From assembly GCA_004431415.1 (NCBI GenBank), contig QPMI01000261.1, positions 1-64,000 on the forward strand: 64,000 nucleotides of DNA, written 5' to 3'. A program made the translations under genes and the position numbers. Below the pieces are notes generated by a model. That model searched no databases. It was not told the origin of the DNA and worked only from the letters and a program-made list of their open reading frames with translations. The first letter of the stretch is position 1. The number at the start of each line of letters is the position of its first letter. This DNA is from Cyanophora paradoxa. Taxonomy: Eukaryota; Glaucocystophyceae; Cyanophorales; Cyanophoraceae. Below, piece after piece: positions 1 through 10,374 of the stretch.

Positions 1-866
1 CCGTCGAACTGCCCCAGCGCGATGTACTGCCCGTCGTTCGTCCAGCTGCCGCCCGATCTCGGCTGGCGGCTGCGCTGTGCGCAGCGGGGAGGCGGCGCAC
101 CTGCAGCAGAGAATCCTGGAAAGAACCTTGTGCTTCGCCACCGACTTCTGCTCGGGCGACCACAGACCTGGCGCGCGCGGGGGGGGCGTGAGCGCACTTG
201 GCGGCGGGCGGCGGGTCTGCAGCCGCACCGAAGTCCGACGCGGTGACACTGGCGAGCTGCTGCGTGACGGGGTTGTACGAGAGGGCCTGCGGCGCGGGAG
301 CCCTCAGTGGCGGCGCCGCGCAGGCGCGTCGCGACGCGGGGACCTGGATCGAGTCGTTGTGGCTGTACTTAAGGATACCCTCCGCCTTGCTCGTCCAGAT
401 GATGATCGTCTTGTCCGCACTGCGCGCCCCCTGAGCTCTGGGCCGAAGGCAGAGGGTAGAGTGGCGGCGCACCCTCCGGAGGCAAAGCGCTTGCCATCGC
501 GCGAGTATGCCACGCAGTACACGGTGTCTTTGTGGCCTACGAAAGCCGCCTTCCTACCAAGCGCGGCCGCGGGCACGAGTCGGACGAGAGGCACCTTTGA
601 GAGAGTGTAGCAAGTCGCCGTCGATGGCATCGTATACCAGCACGCGGTTGCCGACAGCCGCGACAAGCTGCGTGCCATCTGCGACCAGCTCAGACCGGCC
701 GCCGGGGGACACGCTGGCCCAGCAAACGCACCGGGGCGGAATGCAATGTCGTACACGATACTCTTCACACCATCCCGGTCCGGCTGCGCGGGAGTTCAGG
801 CTAAGTCCCTCTTCCTGGTGCGCATCGACGCACGACTTTGTCCGACCAGGCGATGACAGCCCGCAT
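1..866 (-). CDS. IFT122: Intraflagellar transport protein IFT122 (WD40), N-terminal part, runs off the window start
   Basis: IFT122 is a WD40/TPR subunit of the IFT-A complex that drives retrograde transport in cilia. The start ATG at 866 gives MRAVIAWSDKV. Spliced exons then read YDIAFRPDGTQLVAAVGN, RVLVYDAIDGDLLHSLKG, HKDTVYCVAYSRDGKRFAS, ADKTIIIWTSKAEGILKYSH, NPVTQQLAS and LWSPEQKSVAKHK, ending with SWTNDGQYIALGQFDG at the window edge. This follows the first WD40 blades of animal IFT122 almost residue by residue. At least six short GT-AG introns interrupt this part. The rest of the gene lies left of position 1. It is divergent to SPT5, 448 bp away. The identification is firm; exact edges of the two exons nearest the window edge are less certain. 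Confidence 0.93.
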
Positions 867-1313
867 CTCCCGCCCACTTCGAAGAAGCTGCTGTTCTAGG
901 ACGAGCGCACGGGGCGCTTCAAGTCCGTTCCTCTAGCTTCAGCTGCGACGCTGCGCTACTTCGCTTCGCGTTGTGTCTTCAGCAGCTGCGCGGCGCCCGA
1001 ACGCAGCCGCTGCTGGCCAGCCGCCCCGCACTCCGGCTCACGAGCGTTGCGAGACAGGAAGATACTCTATGGTGCGAGCAGTCAGCGCGGCGCGTGGCCG
1101 CTACGGCGCAGCCATGGGCATTTTGAACCAGGAGCGCACCAGGCCGAACCAATTGAGAACGCCTTGCAACCCTTTGGGTAGTCGGAGCAAAAGATGCTCT
1201 GCTCCTGGGCCTGTGGTCTCGCTTCGGCTCCCGGTTTGCCGAGTGCTCGTACCCCTCCTGCCCGGGTACGAGCACTCGCGAAGTCGCGCGCCATCCGCAC
1301 CGCGACAAGAAGA
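867..1313. promoter_or_regulatory. Divergent intergenic region between IFT122 and SPT5
   Basis: These 447 bp separate two oppositely oriented start codons, so both promoters must lie here or in the 5' untranslated parts. No TATA box or other named motif stands out. Open frames in the stretch have no recognisable product. The role as a shared promoter is inferred from gene orientation only. Confidence 0.45.
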
Positions 1314-4300
1314 ATGGGGAGCGACGACGAGCGCGAGGAGAACGAGAAGGGGCAGGAGGAGGAAGGTGCGCCAGCCGCCCGCGTCGATGCCTAGGGTGCT
1401 TTGTGCACATTCGCATTCGCGGGGAGGCCGCCGTGGGGCGCCCCGGAAGTCATCGCAGCGCGCAATCAGGGCGCCGCGAAGGGCTTTTGCGGCCTTCATC
1501 ACACGACTCGGTCGCAGAAGCCGAGGCCGAGGACTCCGACGAGGAGGAGGATGAGGAGGAGGACGAGGAGGAGGATAGGAGAAAGAGAAAGAAGCGGTGC
1601 GCCACGCGCGCCGCGGCGGCCTGCGAGACGCTCAGGCTATGGTGGCGAGCAGCAAGGCGGGCGGCGCGTCCCAGTTCCTCGAGCTCGAAGCCGAGGTCGA
1701 CGACGACGACGAAGACGACGACGAGGGAGAAGATATCGTGAACGGTCTGCGTTCGGCGTTCGCGCCCATGGCCTGCGTCGCGCCAACCGCCCGCGACGCA
1801 GAGCTCTTTGACGATGAGACGCAACCCGTGCACGAGCCGGCGCTGCGGCCGCGCGTCCCGCACTTCGAGGTGGAGGGTCAGACGGAGGAGGAGTTGGAGG
1901 CGAAGCTCAAGGAGCGATATGCGGGGGTGAGCGGGGGTGGGAGGGCGGGGCGCGGGGCGGGGGCGAGCCCGGGCGCAGATGCAGGGCGACGAGTACGACT
2001 ACGACGAGGAGACGCCGGACGAGGTGAACCGCCTCGAGGACCTCCCTTCCGTAAAGGACCCCAAGCTCTACCTCATCCCCTGCAAGGCGCCCCCGCCCGC
2101 CCGCCCCGCGCCGCCCCGGGGCCGACGCGCGGTGCAGAACGGCCACGAGCGCGAGGCGGTCGTCTCGCTCATGCAGAAGTACTTCGACCTGCTCGGCACC
2201 GAGCAGGCCCTCCTCGTGCGCTTCCCGCAAAGCGGGCGGGCGGGGCGGGGCGGGGGGGCGAGGGGGCGGGGCGGGCAGATCAAGTCGGCGCTGGCGTGCG
2301 ACCACCTGAAGGGCTACATCTACGTCGAGGCGGAGAAGCAGGACCACGTCGCCGCCGTCCGCCGCCCCCGCCCTCCCCGTCGCCCCGTCGCCCCCCCCGA
2401 CCCCCGCCCCGCAGGCCGTCCGCGGCCTGCGCCTGCTCCAGCACTACAAGATCACCCTCGTCCCCATCCGCGAAATGCCCGAGGCGAGGAGGCGGCCGCC
2501 GGCGCGCGGCGGGGCCGGCGGCTGACGCGGGGCGGGCAGGTGCTGACGATCCAGCGGAAGGAGGCGGCGGTGAAGAAGAGCGACTGGGTGCGGGTGAAGC
2601 GGGGGGTGTACGGGGGGGACCTGGGCCAGGTGGTGAGCGTGGACGAGACGAAGAACACGTGCACCGTGCGCCTCGTGCCCCGCATCGACATGGCCAAGGT
2701 CCAGGGCCTCCGCGACAAGGACGAGGCGCGCCTCCCCCGCCCCGCACGCGCCCCCGCCCCTCAGGCCGCGCAGCGGGACGCGGCGGGGCGGAAGCGCGTG
2801 CGGAACAACCGGCCCCCGGCGAAGCTTTTCAACGAGGAGGACATCACGTGCGCGGGGCGCTGCGCGGGGCGGGGCGGGGCGGGGCGGGCGCCGACGGCGG
2901 GGCAGGCGGGCCGGGGGCCAGGTGGAGCGGCGGAAGGACCCCGAGACGGGCGAGTTCATGTACTCGTTCGAGGGGCAGCGCTTCAAGGAAGGCTACCTCC
3001 TCAAGAGCATCTCCCTCCGCGGCCTCGTCCGCCCCGCCCCGCCCCGCCCCGCCCCGCCCCGCCCCGCGAGTCGGGCCGGGCCGAATGGAGGGCAGGACAC
3101 GAGCAACGTGACGCCGACGCTGGACGAGCTGGCGCGCTTCCAGTCGAAGAAGCGGGGCCAGGACGACGACGACGAGGGCGGCTTCGGGCGGCTGAGCCTG
3201 GAGCCCGGGACGAACCTGAAGCGCAAGGTCGAGTTCGTGAAGGGGGACACCGTGCGGGTGAGCGAGGGGGACCTGATCGACCTGCTCGGCACTGTCGAGG
3301 CCGTCGACGGCGACATGGTCTCCATCAAGCCCAAGCACGAGGAGCTCACCGTGCGGCCCCGCCCCGCCCCGCCCCGCCCCGCCCCGCCCCACCCCGCGAG
3401 GGGGGCCGACGCGGCGCCGCAGGAGCTCCTCACCTTCCCCAAGAGCCAGCTCTCCAAGTACTTCGAGCCCGGCGCGCACGTCAAGGCCCGCCCCGCCGCG
3501 CACCGCCCCGCCGGGGCGGCGTGGGGTGACGGGGAGGGGCGGGGCAGGTGATCGCGGGGATGTACGAGCGGGAGACGGGCATGATCGTGGACGTCAAGGG
3601 GAACACCGTCGTCATCCTCTCGGACGTGACGAAGGAGGAGCTCAAGGTGCTCGCGACGGACATCCAGGAGGCCTCCGAGGTCTCCTCGGGCCGCGAGACC
3701 ATCGGCAACTACGCCCTCTTCGACCTCGTCCAGCTCGAGTGCGCCCCGCCCCGCCCCCCTTCCCGCCCCGCCCCGCCGCGCCGGCGCGAGCGGCCGCAGC
3801 TCGCACCTGGTCGGGTGCATCGTCAAGGTCGAGCGCGACTCGGTCCGCGCCCTCGACAACAACGGCGTCCTCCAGGCCCGCCGCCTCCCTGCCCCCGCGC
3901 CCGCGCCGCAGCCCTGAGGCCCCGGCGCAGACGGTGCGCCTGCAGCAGATCCGGGGCAAGCGCAACTCGAAGACGGTGCGCTGCGGGGCGGCTGCGGGGC
4001 GGGGCGGGCGGGGGCCGACGGGGGCGGGCAGGCGGTGGCGCTGGACTTCAGCCAGAACACGATGACGGTGGGGGACGTTGTGCGCATCCGGGACGGGCCG
4101 ATGAAGGAGCGGCAGGGGACCGTCCTGCACCTCTTCCGCGCCTTTGCCTTCCTCCAGTGCAGCGAGGTCATCGAGAACGGCGGCGTCGTCGCCGTCCGCT
4201 CCCGCTCCTGCATCCTCCTCGGCGGCGCCAAGGGCCCCCGCCAGGGCCCCGGCGCTCCCATGGTCCCCGCCCCGCCCCGCCCGGGCCCCCTCGCCCTCCG

Positions 4301-6109
4301 AGCTGACGCGCCGCGCACGGCAGTCGTTCCTGCCGACGGCCTCGCCGCGGATGTCTCCCATGCACACCCCGCAGGCCCGCTCGCCGAGCCTCGCCCAGAT
4401 CCGCGCCACGCCCGGCGCCCAGGTCCCCGCCCCGCCGGCCCCGCCCCAGCGAGGGCTCACCGTGCCGCTCAGGGGGCGTACCGAGGCGGGGGCCAGCACG
4501 GGCGGCGTGACAACCTCATCGGGAAGACGGTGCAGATCCGGGGCGGGGTGTACAAGGGGTACATCGGGATCGTGAAGGAGGCGACGGACACGCACGGGCG
4601 CGTGGAGCTCCACTCCAAGTGCAAGACCGTCTCCGTCGAGCGCCGCCTTCTCATGGAGGTCGGGTGCGCCGCCCCCCGGCCCCCGCCCCCGCCCGCCCCC
4701 GACCCGCCGCCGCAGCGCCGACGGCGGCATGCTTCGCGGCGACAGCGGCTTCGGCTCCCGCCCCAGGTCCTGCCCCATTCGCCACTCCCTTGCCCCCTCT
4801 TCTCACGCCCTCCCCGCAGCTCTTCGTGGGACGGCGGCCGGACCCCGATGCACGATGCCCACGGTGCCCTCGCCGGCCCCGCCGGCCCGGCGCGCCCGCG
4901 CCGCTCACGGCCCCGCAGCGACGCCGATGCACGACGGGATGCGGACGCCGATGCACGACGGGATGCGCACGCCGATGCACGACGTGCGGCCCCTGCGCCG
5001 CGCGCCGCGCGCGCGCGCCGACGGGGGCGCAGGGGATGCGGACGCCGATGCACGAGGGGATGCGGACGCCGATGCGGGACTACATGCAGACGCCGATGCG
5101 GGACGACAGGGACTGGCACGCCCCGCAGACCCCCATGCGCACCGACACCTGGAGCGACGGGCCCGCCTCGGCCTTCGGACCCGGCGGCGGGGGCGCGCCC
5201 CAGACGCCGGGCGCGGCGGCGAACAACCCGTTCAGCCCGTCGCCCTTCGACGTGCAGAGCCCCGCCCCGCAGACATTCGCCGTGGTGCGCGCCACGCGAG
5301 CCGGCCCCGCGCCCGGCTCCTCGAACGCGGGGCGCAGCCGTCGCCGGCGAACAGCTACGGGGTGCCGCACGCGCAGACGCCCTCCTTCGAGCAGGGCTCG
5401 CCGGCCGTCACCCCCGCCGCCTCCTTCTCGGACCGGGGAACGCCGCAGGACCCCACGACGCCCTACGCCGGTGCGCCCCGCCGCCCCGCGCCCCGCGCCC
5501 GCCCTCCCGACGGGGCGGCAGGGACGCCGAACACGCCGAACATGGCGTACGCGTCGCCGTACGGGGCCACGCCGGCGACGCCCGCGACGCCTGCGGGGGC
5601 CGGGGTGGTGGACGGGCCGGACCCCTTCGCGGTGGGCGAGCCGGAGGCGGAGGGGGCGGCGCTGGCGGAGGAGATCGTGGTGAAGGTGCGGGCGGGGTAC
5701 GGCGGGGGCACGCACGACGAGCTGCTCGGGACGGTCGTCGAGCTCCGCGCCGACGGCGGCGCCACCGTCTCCATGCACGCCTCCGGGGCCACCGTGCGCG
5801 CCGCCCGCCCCGCCCGCCCCGCCCCGCCGCCGCCCCGGCGAGCCGCGGCAGATCTCGGTGGCGCGGGGCGGCCTGCTGGTGGAGCCGCCGCGGAAGAAGG
5901 ACCGGGTGAAGATTCTGCGGGGCGACCTGCGGGGCGCCACGGGGGCCCTCATCGGTATCGACTCGGCGGACGGCATCGTCAAGATGGACGAGAACAGCGA
6001 CATCAAGGCCCGCCCGCCGCCCCCGCCACGCCCGCACCCCTCACCCGCCCCGCAGATCCTCGACATGAAGATCCTCGGCCGCCTCCCGGACACCGCCGCC
6101 CGCAAGTAG
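1314..6109 (+). CDS. SPT5: Transcription elongation factor SPT5 (DSIF large subunit)
   Basis: SPT5 pairs with SPT4 and rides on RNA polymerase II, controlling pausing and processivity. The ATG at 1314 opens an acidic N-terminus rich in Glu/Asp, then a basic RKRKK patch. The NGN domain follows (DPKLYLIPCK, then HEREAVVSLMQKYFD and DHLKGYIYVEAEKQ). Several KOW modules follow: WVRVKRGVYGGDLGQVVSVD; GDTVRVSEGDLIDLLGTVEA; VIAGMYERETGMIVDVKGN; GDVVRIRDGPMKERQGTVLH; VQIRGGVYKGYIGIVKEATD. A C-terminal repeat region of GMRTPMHD-type units (about 4920-5130) is the CDK9-type phosphorylation platform. The last KOW ends in DIKILDMKILGRLPDTAARK, matching the animal C-terminus. There are more than a dozen short introns. 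Introns at 2097-2137, 3486-3547 and 6008-6055 have GC instead of GT donors, forced by the conserved protein. The length and domain order are complete for the family. Confidence 0.95.
3029..3066 (+). repeat. (CCCCG)n microsatellite inside an SPT5 intron
   Basis: Seven or so uninterrupted CCCCG units fill most of an intron between the KOW exons ending SISLRG and starting with the SNVTPTLDELARF exon. A second, similar tract lies near 3356-3390 in the next intron. The same pentamer in either orientation recurs in introns throughout the window. Confidence 0.85.
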
Positions 6110-6570
6110 CCGCCCCCTAGAGCGCGACCTGTGCGTTTGCCGGCGCCTATGTCCCAATTGCAAGCACCACATCGCGCTAGATTAATTTACGAGCTCGAAG
6201 CTTAAGCTGCACGTGCAGTTACTGTATGCATATGACACACGCGTACGTGCACTCAGATAGGAGCGTGGGGGAGCGGAAACCGCAAGGGATTGGGGCTCGG
6301 GGGGTAGAGGGAGCTCGGGCGAGCAGGCCTATGCCCCAGGCGACCCAGGGAGAGCCCCGAGTTAGCTCGCGTTAGCTACAGCTTGAATAATCCGATCTGG
6401 GGTGCTTTCTGAGCCCCCAGCCGCCCGCGCGCAGCTGCAGCCAGTGTCACTAGCGCGGCGCCCTTGAGCAGCGCGGCAGCCACTGACCGGCGTGCACGTT
6501 GTCGCGGGGCCGGCGCACTTCAGCAGCGTGCGGCCGCTGGCCGGTTGGTTGGCCGGCGGGGCCGTTAGCT
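6110..6570. other. Intergenic, 461 bp
   Basis: This is the gap between the SPT5 stop and the potassium channel start. It is less GC-rich than the genes (6180-6260 includes a run around ATTAATTTACGAGCTC). No RNA gene or conserved reading frame was recognised; it should contain the SPT5 3' end and the channel promoter. Confidence 0.5.
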
Positions 6571-9500
6571 ATGGCCAAGGTCCATGTGGCGTTCACACCC
6601 AGCGTGGTAGATGCTGCCCCTCCAGATCTATCCCGCGCGGTTTCGCGGGCCCAGGTCAGCGCGGCTCCTTCCCCCGATGCCAGGGGCCCTGCAGCTGATG
6701 CGCGTGCGCCGGATGCGCAGTCGCGCGCTACCTCGCGGCAGAGCTCGCGGGCCGGCACAGACACGGAGGGCGCCGATGCGGAGGATGCGGCACGCGTCAG
6801 CAAGCGCCGCCTCCGCTCCAAGACGATCAGTGCGCTAGCGCTAATAACATCGCCATGCGGTATTCGCTGAACGGCGCGAGCGCTCGCAGGCGTCAAGGGG
6901 CGCGACGCGGTGGGCAAGTGGGGTGAGCCTTTGCTTCGCCTCGGGCTGCAGCTGCGCGTGCGCGGGGCCTCACGGGGAGGCGCGGCAGGGGCCATCAAGG
7001 ACGCGGTGAAGTTCGCGAAGACGCTGAAGGCCCTCTCAAGCAAGGAAGCGACGTCCTTCAACGACCGCTTCAAAGTCGCCTGGCGCCTCCAGAACCCCGA
7101 GGCCGCCGCCGAGGTCCGCGCCCGGCGGCCCCCGCCGCCGGCCCCGGCCAGCCTCGGAGACCTGACGGGGGCCGGCGGGGCGCAGGAGCTGCCGCTGATG
7201 TGGACGCTGCGGAAGCAGCTGCGCTACACGAACACGCTCATCCTAATCCTCGCACTGCTCGGCCTCCTGCTCATGGTCGCGGTCCGCGCGGCGCCCGCCC
7301 CCGCCCCCTGCGCCGGACGCGAAGCGGCGCGCAGGACGTGGAGCTCTCGCGCTACGTCGACGGCAACAGCGACGCGCTCGCCTCCTCGCAGGCCCGCGCC
7401 CCGCCGCCGCGCGCCGCGCGCCGCCGAGGCGCCGCGCAGGCGCTGAAGGTCGGCGTGAGCGCGTCGACGGCGGCGGCGCTGGCGCTGCTGGTGCGCTCGT
7501 ACCTGCTGGAGCTGCAGATCGACAAGTGCCGGGGGCGGGCGATCCGGGAGGACACGCTCTGGTCGAAAAAGAGGCTGCTCGCCCGCCTCGCCCTCGAGCT
7601 CGCGCTGCTCGGCTACCACGTCCCCCCCTTCGTCGCCCTCCACTTCTTCGAGAGGAGCGCCGCCGAGGCCGTCGCCGCCCCGGGGGCCGCCCGCGGGGGC
7701 GCCGCCGGGGCGGCCTTCGAGCGGGGTGTGGACTGGCTGGGGGCGCTGATGTTCGTGCGGCTCTACCGCGTGCTCCCCGTGGTGCGCGACTGGACGTGGC
7801 GGAGCGCGGCGGCGCACCTCTACTCCGCCCTCAACAGCGTCGACCTCGACGTCCCCTTCACCATCCGCACGCACCTCCACTACCGGCCCCTCCGCGTCAT
7901 CGTCCCGCTGCTGGCCGTCCTCGAGACCGTCGGGGGCTACCTCCTGTGGGTGGTCGAGCGGGACGACCCCTCCTCCGAGGTCGCCACCTTCCACGACGCC
8001 CTCTGGGCCCGCCCCACGCCCCGCCCCGCCCCCCTCCTGCCCCCGCTCACGCCGTCCCCGCAGCTCACCTTCGTCTCCCTCACGACGGTCAGCAGCGCGC
8101 GGGGCGCGCCGGCTGCGAGCTGTAGCCCGACGGGGCGCGCAGGTGGGGTTCGGGGACCGCGTGCCGGCGACCTTCGAGGGGCGCGCCGTCATCGTCCTCG
8201 TCATCTTCTGCGGCCTCACGATGACCGCGATATACACTGCGGTGGTATTTGACTCGCTCACCCTCTCCTACGTGGAGCGCCTGTTCGTGCGGAAGGTCGT
8301 GCGCGACATCTCCCGCATCGACACCCAGCACGCCGCCGCCCGCACCATCCAGCGCCTCTGGCGCGTCCACGCCGCCCGCCGCGCCCAGCTCGCCAGGGAG
8401 CGCACCCGGCGCCTCTTCGCGCCGGACCCCGACGAGTGCGGCCGCCGGCCCCGGCCCCGGCCCCGGCCCGGCGCCGTGGACGAGCTCGAGGGCGGTCGCG
8501 TGCAGGGCGGCGGTGGCGGAGCGGCCGGCGGAGCGCGCGTCGGCGGCCACGCGCGTCGTTGCGGCGGCGCGCACCGTCGCACAGCAGCTCACCGTCCGCC
8601 CGCCACCGCCCCGCCTCGCCCCGCCGGCGCCTGAGCGGGGGGGCAGGGCGCGGGGCACCGCTGCAGCCGGCGGCCGTCGCGAGGCGCATGGAGCGCTCGC
8701 GCGGGCAGCTCCGCATCCAGGCCCGCGCCCTGCTCCGCCCGCCGTGCGCCCCGCTCGTGCCCCGGCGCTGAGGGCGGGGGCGGCAGTTCGAGCGCGTGCT
8801 CGTGCACTGGCGCTCCGCGCGGCGGCGCGCCCTCGAGCTCGGCGCGCCCCCGGCCCGCCCCCGCCGGGGCGGGGCTCGCTGACGGGGGCGGCAGTGCGGC
8901 ACGATGAGGACGCGACGCTGACGCTCTACACGATGAACGAGGCCATGACCCAGTGGACCTCGGAGGCGCCCCGGGTCACCCCGGCCCGCCGTGGCCCGCC
9001 TGACGCCCCCGCAGTTCCGCGCTTCCATCGGCGAGGTCCTCGCCCGCCTGGGGCGCCCCCGGGCCCCGCCGCCCCGCCCCGGCCCTCAGGCGCCCCGCCG
9101 CCCCACCCGAGTCGGCGAGCGCGCCCCGGCCCCGGCCGCCGTCGACTTCACGCGAAGGCGCGCCTGCCGGCCCCCGCACCCCTGCCCGCGCGAGCGGCCG
9201 GGGGCGCAGGGACGCCGACGCTCTCTCCTTCCTCGAGCCGCCGCCCTCCCCGGCGCGACCGCCAGCGGCCACCCCGCTCGCACCCGCCTCGCGCCCCTCG
9301 CCGGTGAGTGCTCCGCGCCGGCCTCGCCGCGCTCCCCGACCGCGCGCAGCCGGTCTCGCCGATGGCGGGCCCCCTCGCCGGCCGCCTGGTTGCGCACCTC
9401 AACCCCAGTGCGCCTGCTCCCCGACCCTGCCCCTCCCACGCCCCGCCCCACCTCACGGCCCGCCAGCGGTGGCCTACGCCGCAGACGCCCTCGCCGCCGG

Positions 9501-10107
9501 CGTTGGGGGCGCCGTATCGCCCAGCCCCCGCGGGCCCCCGCGGCAGCGCCGGCGTCGCCGGCGTGGGAGCCGCGCTCCGTGCGGGGGCCCGAGCGAGGGG
9601 CCGGGAGGCGGCGGGGGCCGCCGGGGCGGCGCGCGCCGGAGCGCCCTCGCTGGTGGTGGTGGACACCTCGTCGCCGGGGCCGCCGCCGCCGCCCCGCCGC
9701 CGGCGGCGGCCCGCCGAGCCGCCCCGGCGCCACTCCCTCCCGTCCTCCCCGCCACCGCCGCCACCGCCGCACCCGTCGAGCTCGAACGCGGGGCCGCCGT
9801 CGCGAGTGCCCCGGTGGGGCCACTCGAGGGGCGGCACCCGCCCGAGCCGGAGCCGCTCTTTCTACCGCCGGTGGCGCCGGCCGGGGAAGGCAGCGGGCCC
9901 GGGGCCGCGGGCCTGGAAAAGCTGCTGCAGGAAATACGGCGGGCGGCGGAGGCGGCGGAGCGGGCGGCGACGGAGGCGGCGGGGGCGCGGGCGGCGCTCG
10001 CCGGCCTCGAGCAGCGCGTCGGGGCGCTCGAGAAGGCCCTCGGATCCCCCCGGAGCGGCGCCGGCGCCTACGCACCGCCCCTCCTCTCCATGACGCCCCT
10101 CCACTAG
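6571..10107 (+). CDS. SK-like (calmodulin-gated small-conductance) potassium channel
   Basis: The protein starts MAKVHVAFTPSVVDAAPPD. Hydrophobic helices follow: YTNTLILILALLGLLLM; KVGVSASTAAALALLVRSYL; LLARLALELALLGYHVPPF; VIVPLLAVLETVGGYLLWV. The pore reads DALW-LTFVSLTT | VGFGDRVPATF, with the intron falling inside the K+ filter codons (TT/VGFGD). The inner helix IVLVIFCGLTMTAIYTAVVF leads to RKVVRDISRIDTQHAAARTI and QRLWRVHAARR, an IQ-like motif where SK channels carry their calmodulin-binding domain. The layout (six helices, one pore, no arginine-rich S4, C-terminal calmodulin-type helix) matches the KCNN family. After about 8,400 the gene continues through basic helices (RMERSRGQLRIQ, FERVLVHWRSARRRALELG) and a long Pro/Ala-rich stretch to a coiled coil (KLLQEIRRAAEAAERAATEA) and the stop. 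The C-terminal exon map is approximate; the family call is inference from pore and topology. Confidence 0.8.
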
Positions 10108-10374
10108 CCCAGACGCCCGACCGGCGACCCCACTCCCCAGCTTCCTCCCCAGCACCTCCCGCCTCCCTCGTTCCCCTCTCTCTCGCTTCTTTCGAGGGTG
10201 TACTCGCCCGCACGCCACATCTGGTCTGGGCGGTACATATGCAAGCGGGCAAAGCGGGGAGGGTTCTTGGGGGGAGTCAGCAGGTTCGGTGGGAGCTAGG
10301 TGCGGACAGTGTGTGGGGGGGGCTGGGCAGGGTTCGCGATCGGGCGGGGCGGCGGGGCGGCGGCTTCAAAGTGG

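Noticed and set aside
304-768. Single-exon gene model for the minus-strand frame here
   Set aside because: The frame mixes true IFT122 exons with intron translation; the spliced reading gives the WD40 protein.
1450-1863. Minus-strand poly-serine frame opposite the SPT5 N-terminus
   Set aside because: It is the complement of the acidic GAG/GAC-rich SPT5 exon; serine codons are the antisense shadow.
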